DNA of 64,000 nt from Desulfobacterales bacterium (GCA_015231595.1 JADGBH010000014.1:1-64000), one strand, 5' to 3'. Shown: positions 46,628 through 57,020, numbered from the stretch's first letter. Notes: generated from the sequence alone by a model not told the origin. Program-made: numbers and translations.

Positions 46628-49036
46628 ATGCAAAATTTAAAGGTTTTAACACTACAAAACATTTATTATAAAATTATTATTATTATGATTTTAAAATTAA
46701 TTATAATTCTCGTTTTTGTTATTCTTTTTCTATATATTTTAATTCTAAATAATAGGAACAAAAAAGTTATAGACAAATATACTTTTACAATTAATGAAAA
46801 GGAAAAAATATTTACTTCACTCATCAACATAATATCTGATTTCATTATAGTTAAAGATGGAGAAGGAAGATGGCTATATACTAATTCTTTTACTCAAAAA
46901 TTATTTTCAATTGAAAACATAGATTTTAACGGCAAGAATAACATTGAGTTTATGAAAGTGGCTCCTTTAATATATAATGATTCCCTTTTATATAGTAGCC
47001 TTACTGATGAGCAAGCTTGGAGTAGGGAAACTTTATGTAGATTTGAGGAAAAAATACCTTCTAAAGATAATAAAGTGTTTATTTACGATATTTTGAAATC
47101 ACCTTTATTTCATGAAGATGGAAGCCGGAATGTTATTATAATTTGGGGTAGGGATATTACATCACTAAAACAGGTTGAACAAGAGCTTAATACAGCAAAA
47201 GAAAAAGCACAGGAGTCAGTAATAACAAAAAATCATTTTTTGGGAAATATTAGTCACGAAGTCAGAACTCCAATGAATGCAATAATAGGACTTACAGATC
47301 TCTGTTTAAAGACAGATCTGTCTGAAAAGCAAAAGGATTACTTAACTAAAATTTCTATATCATCAAAAACTTTGCTAAATCTTATTACTGAAATGCTTGA
47401 TTTTTCAAAAATCGGTGCGGGTAATTTGCACCTTGACATAACTGATTTCAATTTAAATGTAGTTTTTTCACAAGTTAATAATATGCTTTTTGACAGAGCT
47501 GCTGAAAAGGGGCTCGAACTTACAATAGTTTTTCCAGAATATATACCAAGCATATTAAAAGGAGATCCTATAAGGCTTGCTCAAGTTTTAATTAATTTAA
47601 CTAGTAATTCTATAAAATTTACTGAAAAAGGAGAAATATCGATTTCAGTTGATATAGAAGAAGTGGCAAAAGACTATGTAATTTTAAAGTTTATAGTTAA
47701 AGATACCGGTATAGGCATACCTAAAAATAGGATAAAGACTTTGTTTGATTCTTTTATTCAAGGAGATTCTTCAATTACCCGTAAATATGGCGGAACAGGA
47801 CTTGGTCTTTCAATCTGTAAAGAGCTTGTTACAATGATGAATGGAAAAATATGGGTTGAAAGCACAGAAGAGAAGGGGAGTTCTTTTTATTTTACTGTTA
47901 AATTGGGTATCATGCCTAAAAAAACAAAATGGGAATTTATTCTTCCAGATAATATGCAAGATAGAAAAGTCCTTGTAGTCGATGATAGCTCTACAGCAAG
48001 AATTCTTATTGTCAGATACCTTGAATTATTTGGTCTTAAGGTTGAAACGGTAACTAACGGCCAAGATGCTTTATCTTTAATTAAGCAGAAATATGAAGAA
48101 AATGAATGTTTTAATCTTATACTGACTGATTTAAGAATGCCAGGAATAGACGGTTTCGAGTTATCAAAAATTTTAAAATCAGATGATTTGTATAAACATA
48201 TACCTATAATAATGATGACTGCATTTTCAAGAGAGGAAGGGATTAAAGAAGCTAAAGATATTGGGATTGATGCTTTTCTTAATAAACCAGTAGAAAAAAT
48301 TATGCTTTTTAATACTATTTTGAATATTTTATCCACGGAACAAAAATTATGTCAAGAAATGGTTACAAGTGATGATTTTGGAGCTGATAATCTTAAAGGA
48401 TCAAAGGTTCTTATTGTTGAAGACAATTCTATAAATCTTCAAGTTGCATGCGAAATTCTTCAGCATGAAGGTATCTTAGTTGGGACAAGCACTAACGGCA
48501 AAGAAGCAATTTTATCCTTAGAAAAATTAAAATATGATGCTGTTTTAATGGATGTCCAAATGCCAGAAATGGATGGATTTGAAGCTACGGCTGTAATTAG
48601 AAAAGATATTCGTTTTAAAAATCTTCCAATAATAGCGATGACTGCTCATGCTTTAAAGGGCGACAAAGAAAGATGTTTATTAGCCGGTATGAGTGATTAT
48701 GTCTCTAAACCTATTGACCCTGAAGAGGTTATAAATATTTTAAGAAAATGGATAAAAAATTCTAATTCTTCAGAAGTACAAAATGTTGATAAAAATAAAA
48801 ACGACATTGATATTCCTAAAATCACCAATTATATATATGAACTTTATGATCTTCTAAAAAAACAGGATTTTTCTGCTGGGGAATATCTTGAGTCAATAAA
48901 AAAAGATTTTGATTGTTTAAATGTAAGAAAAGAAATTCGTCAAATGGAAGATCGTATAGCAATATTCGAATATGATAAAGCAAAGGAAATACTTTATAAA
49001 ATAGCTGATTTAGTTGGGGTAAAATTAAATAGTTGA
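46628..49036 (+). CDS. Hybrid sensor histidine kinase with two receiver domains
   Basis: One N-terminal transmembrane helix (about 20-42), a PAS domain (about 60-185), HisKA with the phospho-accepting H210 in 'NISHEVRTPMNAIIGL', HATPase with 'DTGIGIP' and 'GGTGLGLSICKELV', then two receiver domains, each with a conserved Asp ('LILTDLRMPGIDG' and 'AVLMDVQMPEMDG'). The last 80 residues are helical, perhaps a worn HPt domain without an obvious His. No clear ribosome binding site at the first ATG; an internal Met near residue 20 is an alternative. Convergent with a response regulator gene. Confidence 0.9.
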   Translation: MQNLKVLTLQNIYYKIIIIMILKLIIILVFVILFLYILILNNRNKKVIDKYTFTINEKEKIFTSLINIISDFIIVKDGEGRWLYTNSFTQKLFSIENIDFNGKNNIEFMKVAPLIYNDSLLYSSLTDEQAWSRETLCRFEEKIPSKDNKVFIYDILKSPLFHEDGSRNVIIIWGRDITSLKQVEQELNTAKEKAQESVITKNHFLGNISHEVRTPMNAIIGLTDLCLKTDLSEKQKDYLTKISISSKTLLNLITEMLDFSKIGAGNLHLDITDFNLNVVFSQVNNMLFDRAAEKGLELTIVFPEYIPSILKGDPIRLAQVLINLTSNSIKFTEKGEISISVDIEEVAKDYVILKFIVKDTGIGIPKNRIKTLFDSFIQGDSSITRKYGGTGLGLSICKELVTMMNGKIWVESTEEKGSSFYFTVKLGIMPKKTKWEFILPDNMQDRKVLVVDDSSTARILIVRYLELFGLKVETVTNGQDALSLIKQKYEENECFNLILTDLRMPGIDGFELSKILKSDDLYKHIPIIMMTAFSREEGIKEAKDIGIDAFLNKPVEKIMLFNTILNILSTEQKLCQEMVTSDDFGADNLKGSKVLIVEDNSINLQVACEILQHEGILVGTSTNGKEAILSLEKLKYDAVLMDVQMPEMDGFEATAVIRKDIRFKNLPIIAMTAHALKGDKERCLLAGMSDYVSKPIDPEEVINILRKWIKNSNSSEVQNVDKNKNDIDIPKITNYIYELYDLLKKQDFSAGEYLESIKKDFDCLNVRKEIRQMEDRIAIFEYDKAKEILYKIADLVGVKLNS

Positions 49037-49094
49037 TAACGAATTTTTTATCTGCCAGATATTCGCTTCACAGAGTTCTTCCACTCTATTATTC

Positions 49095-49790
49095 TTAAAT
49101 AACCATTCCGCCGCTTGAAGCCTTATCTAAATCAATTATTTTTTTCCCCTTGATGTAATCTTTTGTTTCATATTTCGTTATATTCATTAATTTACTTACA
49201 ATTTGACGCATGCGGACATACTGCTTTTTTATTTTTGTAAAATCATTATAAAAATTATTTTCAGGCTTAATTTTAGAGCTTATAAATTCAATGTTTGAAA
49301 GAATTGTTTCCATAGGTTTAGTTAATTCAAGGGATATAGCTCCGGCCATTTCTAAGACTCCTGCAAGTTTTTCTTGTTCTAAGAATATATTCGTTAGCAT
49401 TTTTTGGGTTAATGCTGACTTTATTCTTGCTAAGAGTTCTGTTTTATTGAGTGGGATTTTAACATAATCGGAGCCACCTGCTTCAAAAGCACTTTGTAAT
49501 GTCCTTGCATCTGTTGCCGCTGTGACAAAAATTATTATGCTATTTTTTGTCAATTCGTCTTGTTTTAAAATTTTACATGCTTCGATACCATCGATTTGAG
49601 GCATATTAATATCGAGAAGAATTATATCTGGTTTATGTATTTTAGCGAGTTCAATGCATACTGCACCATCAATAGCAGCTATAGCGTTATAACCATTTTT
49701 TTTTAGTATAGCCGTTATTATTTTTAAATTTACCTCATTATCATCCGTTACAAGGATTTTAATTTTTGTTGGATCTATTAGTTCTATCAA
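49095..49790 (-). CDS. Response regulator with a HisKA-like helical tail lacking His
   Basis: Receiver domain in residues 10-130 ('ILVTDDNEVN', phospho-accepting Asp in 'IILLDINMPQIDG'). The C-terminal 90 residues resemble a histidine kinase dimerisation region ('LAGVLEMAGAISLELTKPME'), but the place of the His in the usual 'A-H-E' triplet is Leu. No ATPase domain follows. Starts at TTG with AAGGGA upstream. Shares its strand with the PilZ gene just upstream. Confidence 0.8.
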   Translation of the reverse strand: MIELIDPTKIKILVTDDNEVNLKIITAILKKNGYNAIAAIDGAVCIELAKIHKPDIILLDINMPQIDGIEACKILKQDELTKNSIIIFVTAATDARTLQSAFEAGGSDYVKIPLNKTELLARIKSALTQKMLTNIFLEQEKLAGVLEMAGAISLELTKPMETILSNIEFISSKIKPENNFYNDFTKIKKQYVRMRQIVSKLMNITKYETKDYIKGKKIIDLDKASSGGMVI

Positions 49791-49817
49791 TTTAATTCCC
49801 TTAATTTTTTAGAATGA

Positions 49818-51380
49818 TTAGTAAACATATTTTGATAAAAATTTCTCATGGTTTCTTTTTTTACCATAAAATTTTAAGCCGATAAAAGTGTCTAATTGAG
49901 AATATTCATAGTCTTTTCTAACTACTTCTATATAGGCAGATATTTTACTATTTTCCTCATTATTATCAGGCAATAATAGCTCAATATGGGCATAATCTCC
50001 TATTTTAATGTCAAGAATCGGATTGCTTGAACCGTCAACTTCTTTTGGAGCAGTTATACCTATACCTGTCATTGATATATCTTTTATGCTAAAAAATTTA
50101 TCAGAAGCATACCTGCTTCCTTTGTAAACTATTGTTCCATCAAAATTAATCGATGTTTTCTCTAATGGATTTCTTTTGAGGCCTTTTTCTGATCTTAATT
50201 CTATTTTTCGTAAAGGAGGGGTGCATTCTATTAATAAAGCTTCTTCTGTTGAAGATTCAGAAAAATTAAGTATTTCAACAAGTCGAGAAGAATAGCCTAT
50301 TCTTAAAAACTCTCCTGATTGTCTTTTTGATAAGGTGCTAATATACATATTTTCGTATTTAATATTAGCAGGAATAGGAGGATTTGTCTGGGTTGTAATT
50401 ATTCGCATTGGGCCTGCATTATCGTTTAATACTTTTGATGCCCGTGTTATTGATTCGTTATTTTCTATTTTAAAAATTATATCGATTTTTTTCTCAGCAA
50501 CAAAAATTTTATTTATACTATCATCTATTTTTTCAATTTTAGTTGTTTGAGATGATTTATTGATAGACTCATCTTTTATTGTGAGCACAGTAAATAGCTG
50601 AGCAGCTTTAGCAAAGTTTAGGCTGTTTGGATTTGCGCTGGCAAATACTCCTATAAAGTATCTTCCTGGTTTTGAAAATGAGCAAGCGCATTCATTTTTT
50701 ATTATATAGGGTTCTTTTATTAGAGGAAGAATTTTTTTCTCATTAAATTCAATATGAGCGGAATCTGGAAAATAAAAAAATTTGTATAATGGATTTCCTT
50801 CAAAATTTTTCTTGACAGTCACCCTAAAAGTAATTGGTTGATTCGTTACAAAATTTCCATATACATCAAAGCTCGATATATTTAATGTTTGAGCATCTTT
50901 TTTTTTTTCTTCTTCTTCTTCTAAGGCTTTAGATTCAAGAGCTTCAGTAAATTCCTTAGAGTAATCTTCATGATTTTTAAACCATTCTAATAAGTTTAAA
51001 TCCTTACCTTTATCGTCTAAAAGTAGTCTTGGTAAGTCTTTAGGCCTTTCAGCTGTTAGCAATTTTGCTATTAAATCAAGATTTAATTCGATAAATGCCT
51101 GTTGAACCGCATTTCTCATTTTTTCTTGGCCTATAACTATAATAAGTTTTGGCCTTCGTATTGTCATTGGCCTGAAAAATTTTTTTAAATATTCTATTTC
51201 AAAGCCATCTACGGAAGGTTCGTATTCTCTAAATTCAAATATAAGGTAAAAATTTTTTTTCAAAGTCCTTAATTTTTGAACAGCTTCTTTAACAATGATT
51301 TCAGCTATTTCTTCAGTTCCAATGTCTTTGAGCATTATTAAAATACAATTTTCTTTAGGAAATTCCGTGATTTTATACAT
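49818..51380 (-). CDS. PilZ domain protein
   Basis: 521 residues from the ATG of MYKITEF; the longer frame reaches back over the stop of the preceding gene. The C-terminal 120 residues look like a PilZ domain: 'IKDISMTGIGITAP' carries the D-x-S-x-x-G half of the c-di-GMP site and 'FIGLKFYG' closes the barrel. The R-x-x-x-R half is not clear ('RNPLEKT'), so binding is uncertain. The N-terminal part ('ILIMLKDIGTEEIAEIIV') resembles a small STAS/ToxN-like alpha-beta module but is not firmly recognised. A coiled segment and a beta-sandwich fill the middle. Confidence 0.7.
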   Translation of the reverse strand: MYKITEFPKENCILIMLKDIGTEEIAEIIVKEAVQKLRTLKKNFYLIFEFREYEPSVDGFEIEYLKKFFRPMTIRRPKLIIVIGQEKMRNAVQQAFIELNLDLIAKLLTAERPKDLPRLLLDDKGKDLNLLEWFKNHEDYSKEFTEALESKALEEEEEKKKDAQTLNISSFDVYGNFVTNQPITFRVTVKKNFEGNPLYKFFYFPDSAHIEFNEKKILPLIKEPYIIKNECACSFSKPGRYFIGVFASANPNSLNFAKAAQLFTVLTIKDESINKSSQTTKIEKIDDSINKIFVAEKKIDIIFKIENNESITRASKVLNDNAGPMRIITTQTNPPIPANIKYENMYISTLSKRQSGEFLRIGYSSRLVEILNFSESSTEEALLIECTPPLRKIELRSEKGLKRNPLEKTSINFDGTIVYKGSRYASDKFFSIKDISMTGIGITAPKEVDGSSNPILDIKIGDYAHIELLLPDNNEENSKISAYIEVVRKDYEYSQLDTFIGLKFYGKKRNHEKFLSKYVY

Positions 51381-51384
51381 ATTG

Positions 51385-51774
51385 TTAAGGATTCTCCCCT
51401 GTATGAGCTTTAAGTTTAACCTTTTTGCCGTTTTTAAGCTTATCAGCAAATTTTATCGCAACAAAATCGCCTTCATTTAAACCTTTTGTTATTTCAATTC
51501 CGTAATCATTTAATTCGCCAATTTCTACAATTTGTTTATGGGCGATTGCATAACCGTTTTGTTTTTTTTTTAAAGTAAATAAATAAAAATTAGCTTTATC
51601 CTCGCTTATAGCAATAGGTGGAACAAATATTTTATTTTTCAGTTCTTTTCTTATTTCAATTTCTATATAAGGAACAGGCTTGATAAGAGTTAATGGTTCC
51701 TTACTCCTTTGACAATTTAAAATAAAGGATAAAAAAAAAGCTAAGAAAAAAATAATATTTTTATTGATATTCAT
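51385..51774 (-). CDS. Small lipoprotein resembling the C-terminal part of an RND adaptor
   Basis: Lipobox FILNC gives an N-terminal lipid-anchored Cys. The mature 105 residues read like the last barrel of RND membrane-fusion proteins: 'FVPPIAISEDKANFYLFTLK', 'KQIVEIGELNDYGIEITKGL' and 'NEGDFVAIKFADKLKNGKKV'. No hairpin, lipoyl or membrane domain is present, so this is a free-standing adaptor-like domain or a gene reduced to that part. The ATG chosen (MNINKN) lacks a clear binding site. The PilZ gene follows within 5 bases. Confidence 0.6.
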   Translation of the reverse strand: MNINKNIIFFLAFFLSFILNCQRSKEPLTLIKPVPYIEIEIRKELKNKIFVPPIAISEDKANFYLFTLKKKQNGYAIAHKQIVEIGELNDYGIEITKGLNEGDFVAIKFADKLKNGKKVKLKAHTGENP

Positions 51775-51875
51775 AATAATCATTGTAATAGTGTTAAAAC
51801 TTTTTTAAAAAAAGTAAAAAATATATAGAAAAACACAAGTTAGTCAAGTAATATCAACAATACCGAGGTTTGATA

Positions 51876-54800
51876 ATGAAAAAAATTTATCTGTTTTTAT
51901 CATTAATAATAGCTTTTTTTGTTATTTTAGAGCCGAATAGCTTTGGAAATAAAGAAGAAGAGGTTCAGAAATCTATAACTGAGCAGCAAATTTATATACC
52001 CTATGAAAAATTCGCAGATGCTATTAGTAATCAAAAAAAAGGCGTGTTTGTGCCTTATTCTGATTTTTTAAGACTTTGGGAAGAATCTTCAAAAAAGCCT
52101 ATTGAAACTTTTGAACAAATTCCTCCTGTAGATGCGTCTATAATCAGCTCTTATTATGAAGGAGAAATTAAAGACGAAACAGTTGTTTTTCATGGGGAAT
52201 TAAGAATTTCAGCCATAAAAGATAAATGGGCAAAACTTCCATTTAATATAGATAACATAGCTATTACATCATTATCTTTATTAAAATCTAATGAAACCTC
52301 CAATTCTAAATTTCAAGTCCCTATACTTCAGAACAATCAAGAAGAAGTTAATCTAATTATACCTGAAAAAGGAGATTATATACTTAAATTAGATTTTACT
52401 TCAGGCATCCAAAAAATTCAGGGTAAAAAAAATATAAGTTTTAAAATTCCAGATTCTCCTTTAACAAAGGTTGATTTGTTTATCCCGTCAACTGACATAG
52501 ATATTAATATTGAGCCTTTATTATCTAAAAATATTTCAAAAGAAAACAATAAAACAAAACTTTCCGCATTTTTATCCCCATCAGGTGTTATAAATATAAG
52601 CTGGTTTGTTAAAACTGAAGAGGAAAAATTAAATCCTTTAGTATTTGCTGATATTTTTTCGAAAACATCTATATCTGAATCTGTATATGCAATCAAGACT
52701 GAAATTAATTTTTCAATAATGCAGGCAAAGACAGATACTTTTAAAATAAAATTCCCTAAGTTTCTAAACATAGTTAAAATTAATGGAGACAATATAAAAG
52801 AATGGGATGTTTCAGAAGATGGAATCTTAAAAATTGTTTTGCATGAGAAAATAATAGGAGCCTATTCTTTAGAAATTTTTAGCGAACAGTTTAGAAAAAT
52901 AAATGAAATCGTATTTAATTATCCTTCTATTGAAGTATTAAATGTATCAAGGGAAATCGGTATAATTACAGTTAAAGCTGACAGTTCTTTTATGGTAAAA
53001 TTAAATAAAACTGAAAAAATATCCCAAATTGATTTTTCAGAAATAAAGGAAAAAATATCTGAAAAAGATGCGGTGTATGCTTTTAAATATTATAGGCATC
53101 CTTTTGTTTTAGAATTTTTAATTTCGGAAATAAAACCTAAGGTTAATTGTACTCAAAATATAAGTATTATTTTAGATGAAAATTCAGTAGGGTTAAAAAG
53201 TGAAATTAAATATGAAATAAAAGACGCTGGCATTTTTAATCTGAAAATTTTAATACCTGAAAATTTTCGTGTTACTCAAATCGGGACAAAAAATAATGTT
53301 GAAAGCTTTTCAGTATCTGAACCAGATAAAACAGGAAAGAAACTTTTAACTATAAACTTGAAGAATAAAGCTTATGGAAATCTTCATCTTCCCTTATATC
53401 TTGAATCAGATAATAAATCATTGGAAATATCTTTTGATAAGCTTAAGATTGAATGTTTAGATGCCGAACGGGAAACAGGAATTATAGGTATATCCATAAG
53501 AAAAAATTTAAAACTTCTGACTCAAGATGCAAAAGGTCTTAAAAGTCTTAGCATTGAAGAATTGCTCGTTGCTGGCTTTAAAAACGAAGATTTGCGCAAT
53601 GAATGGGCTGCTGGATACAGTTATTACTTTAAAGATTATTCAGGCTCTCTTATTATTGAAAAAAGAAATTCAATGGTAACAGCCTTATTGGAACGAACTA
53701 TTTTAATTGAAGAAGCTTTGATAAAAACAATTGATAATGTATCCTTTAAAATTTTGTATGCGCCCATAAATAAGTTTAGAATAGAGGTGTCTGATGACAT
53801 TGGCCAGTCCGCTTATATAACCGGAGAAAAAATAAAAGAAAAAAGATTTCAAAAAGATGAGGTTACAAATAAATGGATTTATGAAATAGAACTCCACGAG
53901 CCTGTTATTGATAATTACCTTCTTAAAATAAATTTTGAAAAAAAAATATCTGAAATAAAAATAGGGGAGGCTCGGGAAATAAAAGTTCCTCAAGTTCGGA
54001 TATTAGATGTTTTTAATGAATCAGGTTGGATAGGTATATCAAAAACTGAAAATCTTCAGATAGAAACCGAATATCAAAGTCTTGAACCAGTTGATCCAAA
54101 AGAACTGCCAAAGTCTATGGAATCTGATAGAATGAGCTTATCGTATAAATATTTGAGTCATCCGTATTCTTTAGCTTTAAAAACGACGAGATATGATTAT
54201 GAAAAAATTTTAAGCGCCCTTTGCACTTACTCCCATTTCGATATTGTTGTATCAGAAGAAGGTGAAGCAAAAGCAGAAGCTGTTTACAGAATAAAAAATG
54301 CAAATCGCCAAAGTCTTTCCATTGAGATGCCAAAAGAAGAATCGTCAATTTATGCAGTTTATATTTCCGGTAAGAAAGCGAGTATTTCTAAAGGAAGTTC
54401 CAAAACAAGTAAAATTATTATGCTTCCAAAAGATATTCCTTTAGGCCAGGAATTTACTTTAAGAATAGTATATCAATTCAAACTAAGGGATAAATTTGGA
54501 ATATTCGGAGCGTTGAAAATAAAAGGAGCTGAATTAGATATTCCGACATTAAAAACTTATTGGAGGCTATATTTGCCAGCAGCATATAAATATCTTTATT
54601 TAAAAGGCTCAATTCAACCTGAATATCAAGAATCATCAATATTAGGTGGCTATGCTGATAAAATTACTTATGGCAGAAATAGAGTTAATATTGACGAACA
54701 GCAAATATTAAAGCAAGATGATGAACAGCAGATTTCAACTCTTGATATTGATATCATAAGGGAGGGCAAACTTCATAAATTATCAAAGCTCGATAAAGAT

Positions 54801-55067
54801 GCTTATATCAATGGAATTTATATTAAAAATTCGTCATTCATCACATTAAGCATTATTTTACTGTTATTATCGGGAATAATATTTTGGTATTCTTATTTTA
54901 TAATTCTCATAAAAGAATTTTATTATTTCATATTTATATTATTTGGCTTATTTGTATTAAAATTATTTATACCAGAAGGATTTAAGCATTTTATATGGAT
55001 GATTATTTATGGAGTTATAATATCCAGATTGGTTATTTTTGGATATCTGTATTACAAAGAGAGATAA
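51876..55067 (+). CDS. Large exported protein with C-terminal membrane segments
   Basis: 1063 residues. Starts at ATG 51876 (GAGG upstream; the frame opens at a TTG two codons earlier). Signal peptide at residues 1-24. The mature part begins 'YIPYEKFADAISNQKKGVFV' and is beta-rich in repeated sandwich-like units ('LDAERETGIIGISIRK', 'LDVFNESGWIGISKTE', 'LNVSREIGIITVKADS' share a V/L-x-x-E-x-G-x-I pattern). The last 80 residues hold three or four transmembrane helices ending 'LVIFGYLYYKER'. Family unknown to me; probably an envelope protein. A similar motif occurs three times, suggesting internal duplication. Confidence 0.65.
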   Translation: MKKIYLFLSLIIAFFVILEPNSFGNKEEEVQKSITEQQIYIPYEKFADAISNQKKGVFVPYSDFLRLWEESSKKPIETFEQIPPVDASIISSYYEGEIKDETVVFHGELRISAIKDKWAKLPFNIDNIAITSLSLLKSNETSNSKFQVPILQNNQEEVNLIIPEKGDYILKLDFTSGIQKIQGKKNISFKIPDSPLTKVDLFIPSTDIDINIEPLLSKNISKENNKTKLSAFLSPSGVINISWFVKTEEEKLNPLVFADIFSKTSISESVYAIKTEINFSIMQAKTDTFKIKFPKFLNIVKINGDNIKEWDVSEDGILKIVLHEKIIGAYSLEIFSEQFRKINEIVFNYPSIEVLNVSREIGIITVKADSSFMVKLNKTEKISQIDFSEIKEKISEKDAVYAFKYYRHPFVLEFLISEIKPKVNCTQNISIILDENSVGLKSEIKYEIKDAGIFNLKILIPENFRVTQIGTKNNVESFSVSEPDKTGKKLLTINLKNKAYGNLHLPLYLESDNKSLEISFDKLKIECLDAERETGIIGISIRKNLKLLTQDAKGLKSLSIEELLVAGFKNEDLRNEWAAGYSYYFKDYSGSLIIEKRNSMVTALLERTILIEEALIKTIDNVSFKILYAPINKFRIEVSDDIGQSAYITGEKIKEKRFQKDEVTNKWIYEIELHEPVIDNYLLKINFEKKISEIKIGEAREIKVPQVRILDVFNESGWIGISKTENLQIETEYQSLEPVDPKELPKSMESDRMSLSYKYLSHPYSLALKTTRYDYEKILSALCTYSHFDIVVSEEGEAKAEAVYRIKNANRQSLSIEMPKEESSIYAVYISGKKASISKGSSKTSKIIMLPKDIPLGQEFTLRIVYQFKLRDKFGIFGALKIKGAELDIPTLKTYWRLYLPAAYKYLYLKGSIQPEYQESSILGGYADKITYGRNRVNIDEQQILKQDDEQQISTLDIDIIREGKLHKLSKLDKDAYINGIYIKNSSFITLSIILLLLSGIIFWYSYFIILIKEFYYFIFILFGLFVLKLFIPEGFKHFIWMIIYGVIISRLVIFGYLYYKER

Positions 55068-55168
55068 TATAGGGAACGCAAAAAAAGAGGTGATAAAAAA
55101 ATTTTATAAAATTTATAGGAAGTTGTACTTTTTGAAATTTATTCAAAGTAATCAATGGAGGTGACATA

Positions 55169-55342
55169 ATGGTAATTATAAAACAGCTTAAAACAAAATC
55201 TTTTTTTACTTATTTATTCAGAATTAGCGTATTAATAAGCAGTTTTATAGCTTTTTCTGTTGAAATGCCCTTAGCATCAACATTGACATACCCTATAGTA
55301 GATACTAATCAAACTAAATGTTATGACTCAGAAAAAGAGTAA
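55169..55342 (+). pseudogene. Interrupted DUF1566 gene, N-terminal part
   Basis: ATG at 55169 with GGAGGTGAC upstream, a signal peptide and 'TLTYPIVDTNQTKCYDSEKE' before a stop. The 'YPIVDT-Q-KCYD' motif is the usual start of exported DUF1566 proteins, and the missing continuation appears after a 520-base interval at 55866. Thus the gene is split by inserted DNA. Confidence 0.7.
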
Positions 55343-55865
55343 TTAATAGTTAACCATTTTTATGATTAAATATTCTCAATCATATTCAAAATAATCATTA
55401 AATTTTAAAATAAACTTGACCAAAAAGAAAAAAAAATGATAAGTAAAATTTAAACAGGAATGTTTCCTGTGTGACGTTACTAAGACACATTAAAGATAAA
55501 ATATGAGCGATATAGTGCTTGCCTGCTTTTAAAAATTATATCGTAAAGTATTTAAACGATAAGTTATTTTTAATGTAGTTGTTAGTAATCACTGTCAACC
55601 ATTGAGTTGATCTGTCGCCGATTGGAAAGGCTGGGCGTTTGGTTGCCTATTAAAACCAGTGTATCGGATAAAGAATACAAGGATTTTTTATCCGATACCA
55701 TGCGAAAGTTGGAAATAGCCGACTGTTCCGGGCAGGACTTTAGATACTTTCTGCGCTATTTATGCGGGCTGAATAGTGAATAACAGAAGTCAATCAAAGA
55801 GCGAAACTTCGTTTCCTTGAACGAATAATTCATTTCATATGTATGAATACATTTGAATATGTTTT
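55343..55865. other. Foreign insertion inside DUF1566 gene
   Basis: Separates the two halves of the DUF1566 gene. It contains a GC-richer patch with an open frame (55589-55783, minus its start) reading 'RLERLGVWLPIKTSVSDKEY' and 'LSDTMRKLEIADCSGQDFRY', of no recognised family. A perfect 12 bp inverted repeat gtatcggataaa sits inside it (55661-55672 and 55687-55698). A small hairpin caggaa-tgt-ttcctg lies at 55455-55469. No clear terminal repeats or target duplication were found. Confidence 0.5.
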
Positions 55866-57020
55866 ATGGAACAGATTACCTGTCCTAATGCAGGGGCCGC
55901 GTTTTACGGGCAGGATGCCCAGCATGAAGGATTAACTCCTAATTATACTGATAATGGGGATGGCACTATCACCGATAATAATACAGGATTGATGTGGCAA
56001 AAAGATCCCGGCAGTAAAATGACTTATACAGCCGCTGCCGCAGGCGCGAGTTCCTTCAATCTTGCTGGTTACACTGATTGGAGGCTTCCAACAATAAAAG
56101 AACTATATTCTTTGATTCTTTTTAGCGGAATGGATCCAAGCGGCTATGAAGGTACTGATACATCCGGATTAACTCCATTTATTGAAACGAATTATTTTGT
56201 GTTTAGTTATGGTGATACCAGCTCTGGTGAACGTATTATTGATTCTCAGTATGCGTCAAGTAATAAATATGTTAGTACTACTATGGGAGGAGACGAAACA
56301 CTTTTTGGTGTAAATTTCGCCGATGGAAGAATTAAAGGATATGGTTTAACTTTACATGGAACTGACAAAACATTCTTTGTTATGTATGTTCGAGGCAATA
56401 CTAATTACGGTAAAAATGATTTTGTAGATAATGGAGATAAAACAATAACTGATAATGCAACAGGTCTGATGTGGTCAAAAGAAGACAGTGGTTCAGGTAT
56501 GAATTGGGAATCTGCTTTAGCATGGATTCAAGAAAAAAATACATCTAAATATCTTGGATATAGCGATTGGCGTCTGCCAAATGCCAAAGAACTACAGAGT
56601 ATTATTGATTATACACGTTCTCCAGATACTACAAATTCCCCTGCAATTGATCCTATCTTCAGTTATTCATCAATCACTGATGAAGGAGGCGGAAATAATT
56701 ACCCTTTTTATTGGACAAACACCACGCACGCTACCTGGAATGGAGGTGGTTACAATGCTGCATACCTTTGCTTTGGTGAAGCATTGGGATGGATGGAATC
56801 TCCGCCGATGTCTGGAAATTATACGTTGATGGATGTTCATGGTGCTGGAGCTCAACGCAGTGATCCTAAAATAGGAGATCCTGCGGACTATCCACACGGA
56901 CATGGTCCTCAAGGTGATGTTATACGTATTTATAATTATGTTCGATGTGTAAGGGATGTTGGTAATAGTAAGAAAAATTCATGCTTTATTTCAACTATCC
57001 TTCCTTTGTTATTGGACTAA
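55866..57020 (+). pseudogene. Interrupted DUF1566 gene, main part
   Basis: Continues as 'EQITCPNAGAAFYGQDAQHE', then two DUF1566 (Lcl C-terminal-like) units: 'DNGDGTITDNNTGLMWQK' with 'YTDWRLPTIKELYSLI', and 'DNGDKTITDNATGLMWSKED' with 'YSDWRLPNAKELQSII', closing with 'NYVRCVRDVG'. No ribosome binding site precedes the in-frame ATG and no signal peptide is attached, so it is probably not exported or made. The DUF1566 domain also ends the J-like protein at 39791. Confidence 0.75.

Noticed and set aside
55589..55783. Functional gene inside the DUF1566 insertion
   Set aside because: No start codon with binding site and no recognised family; reported only as an open frame in foreign DNA.
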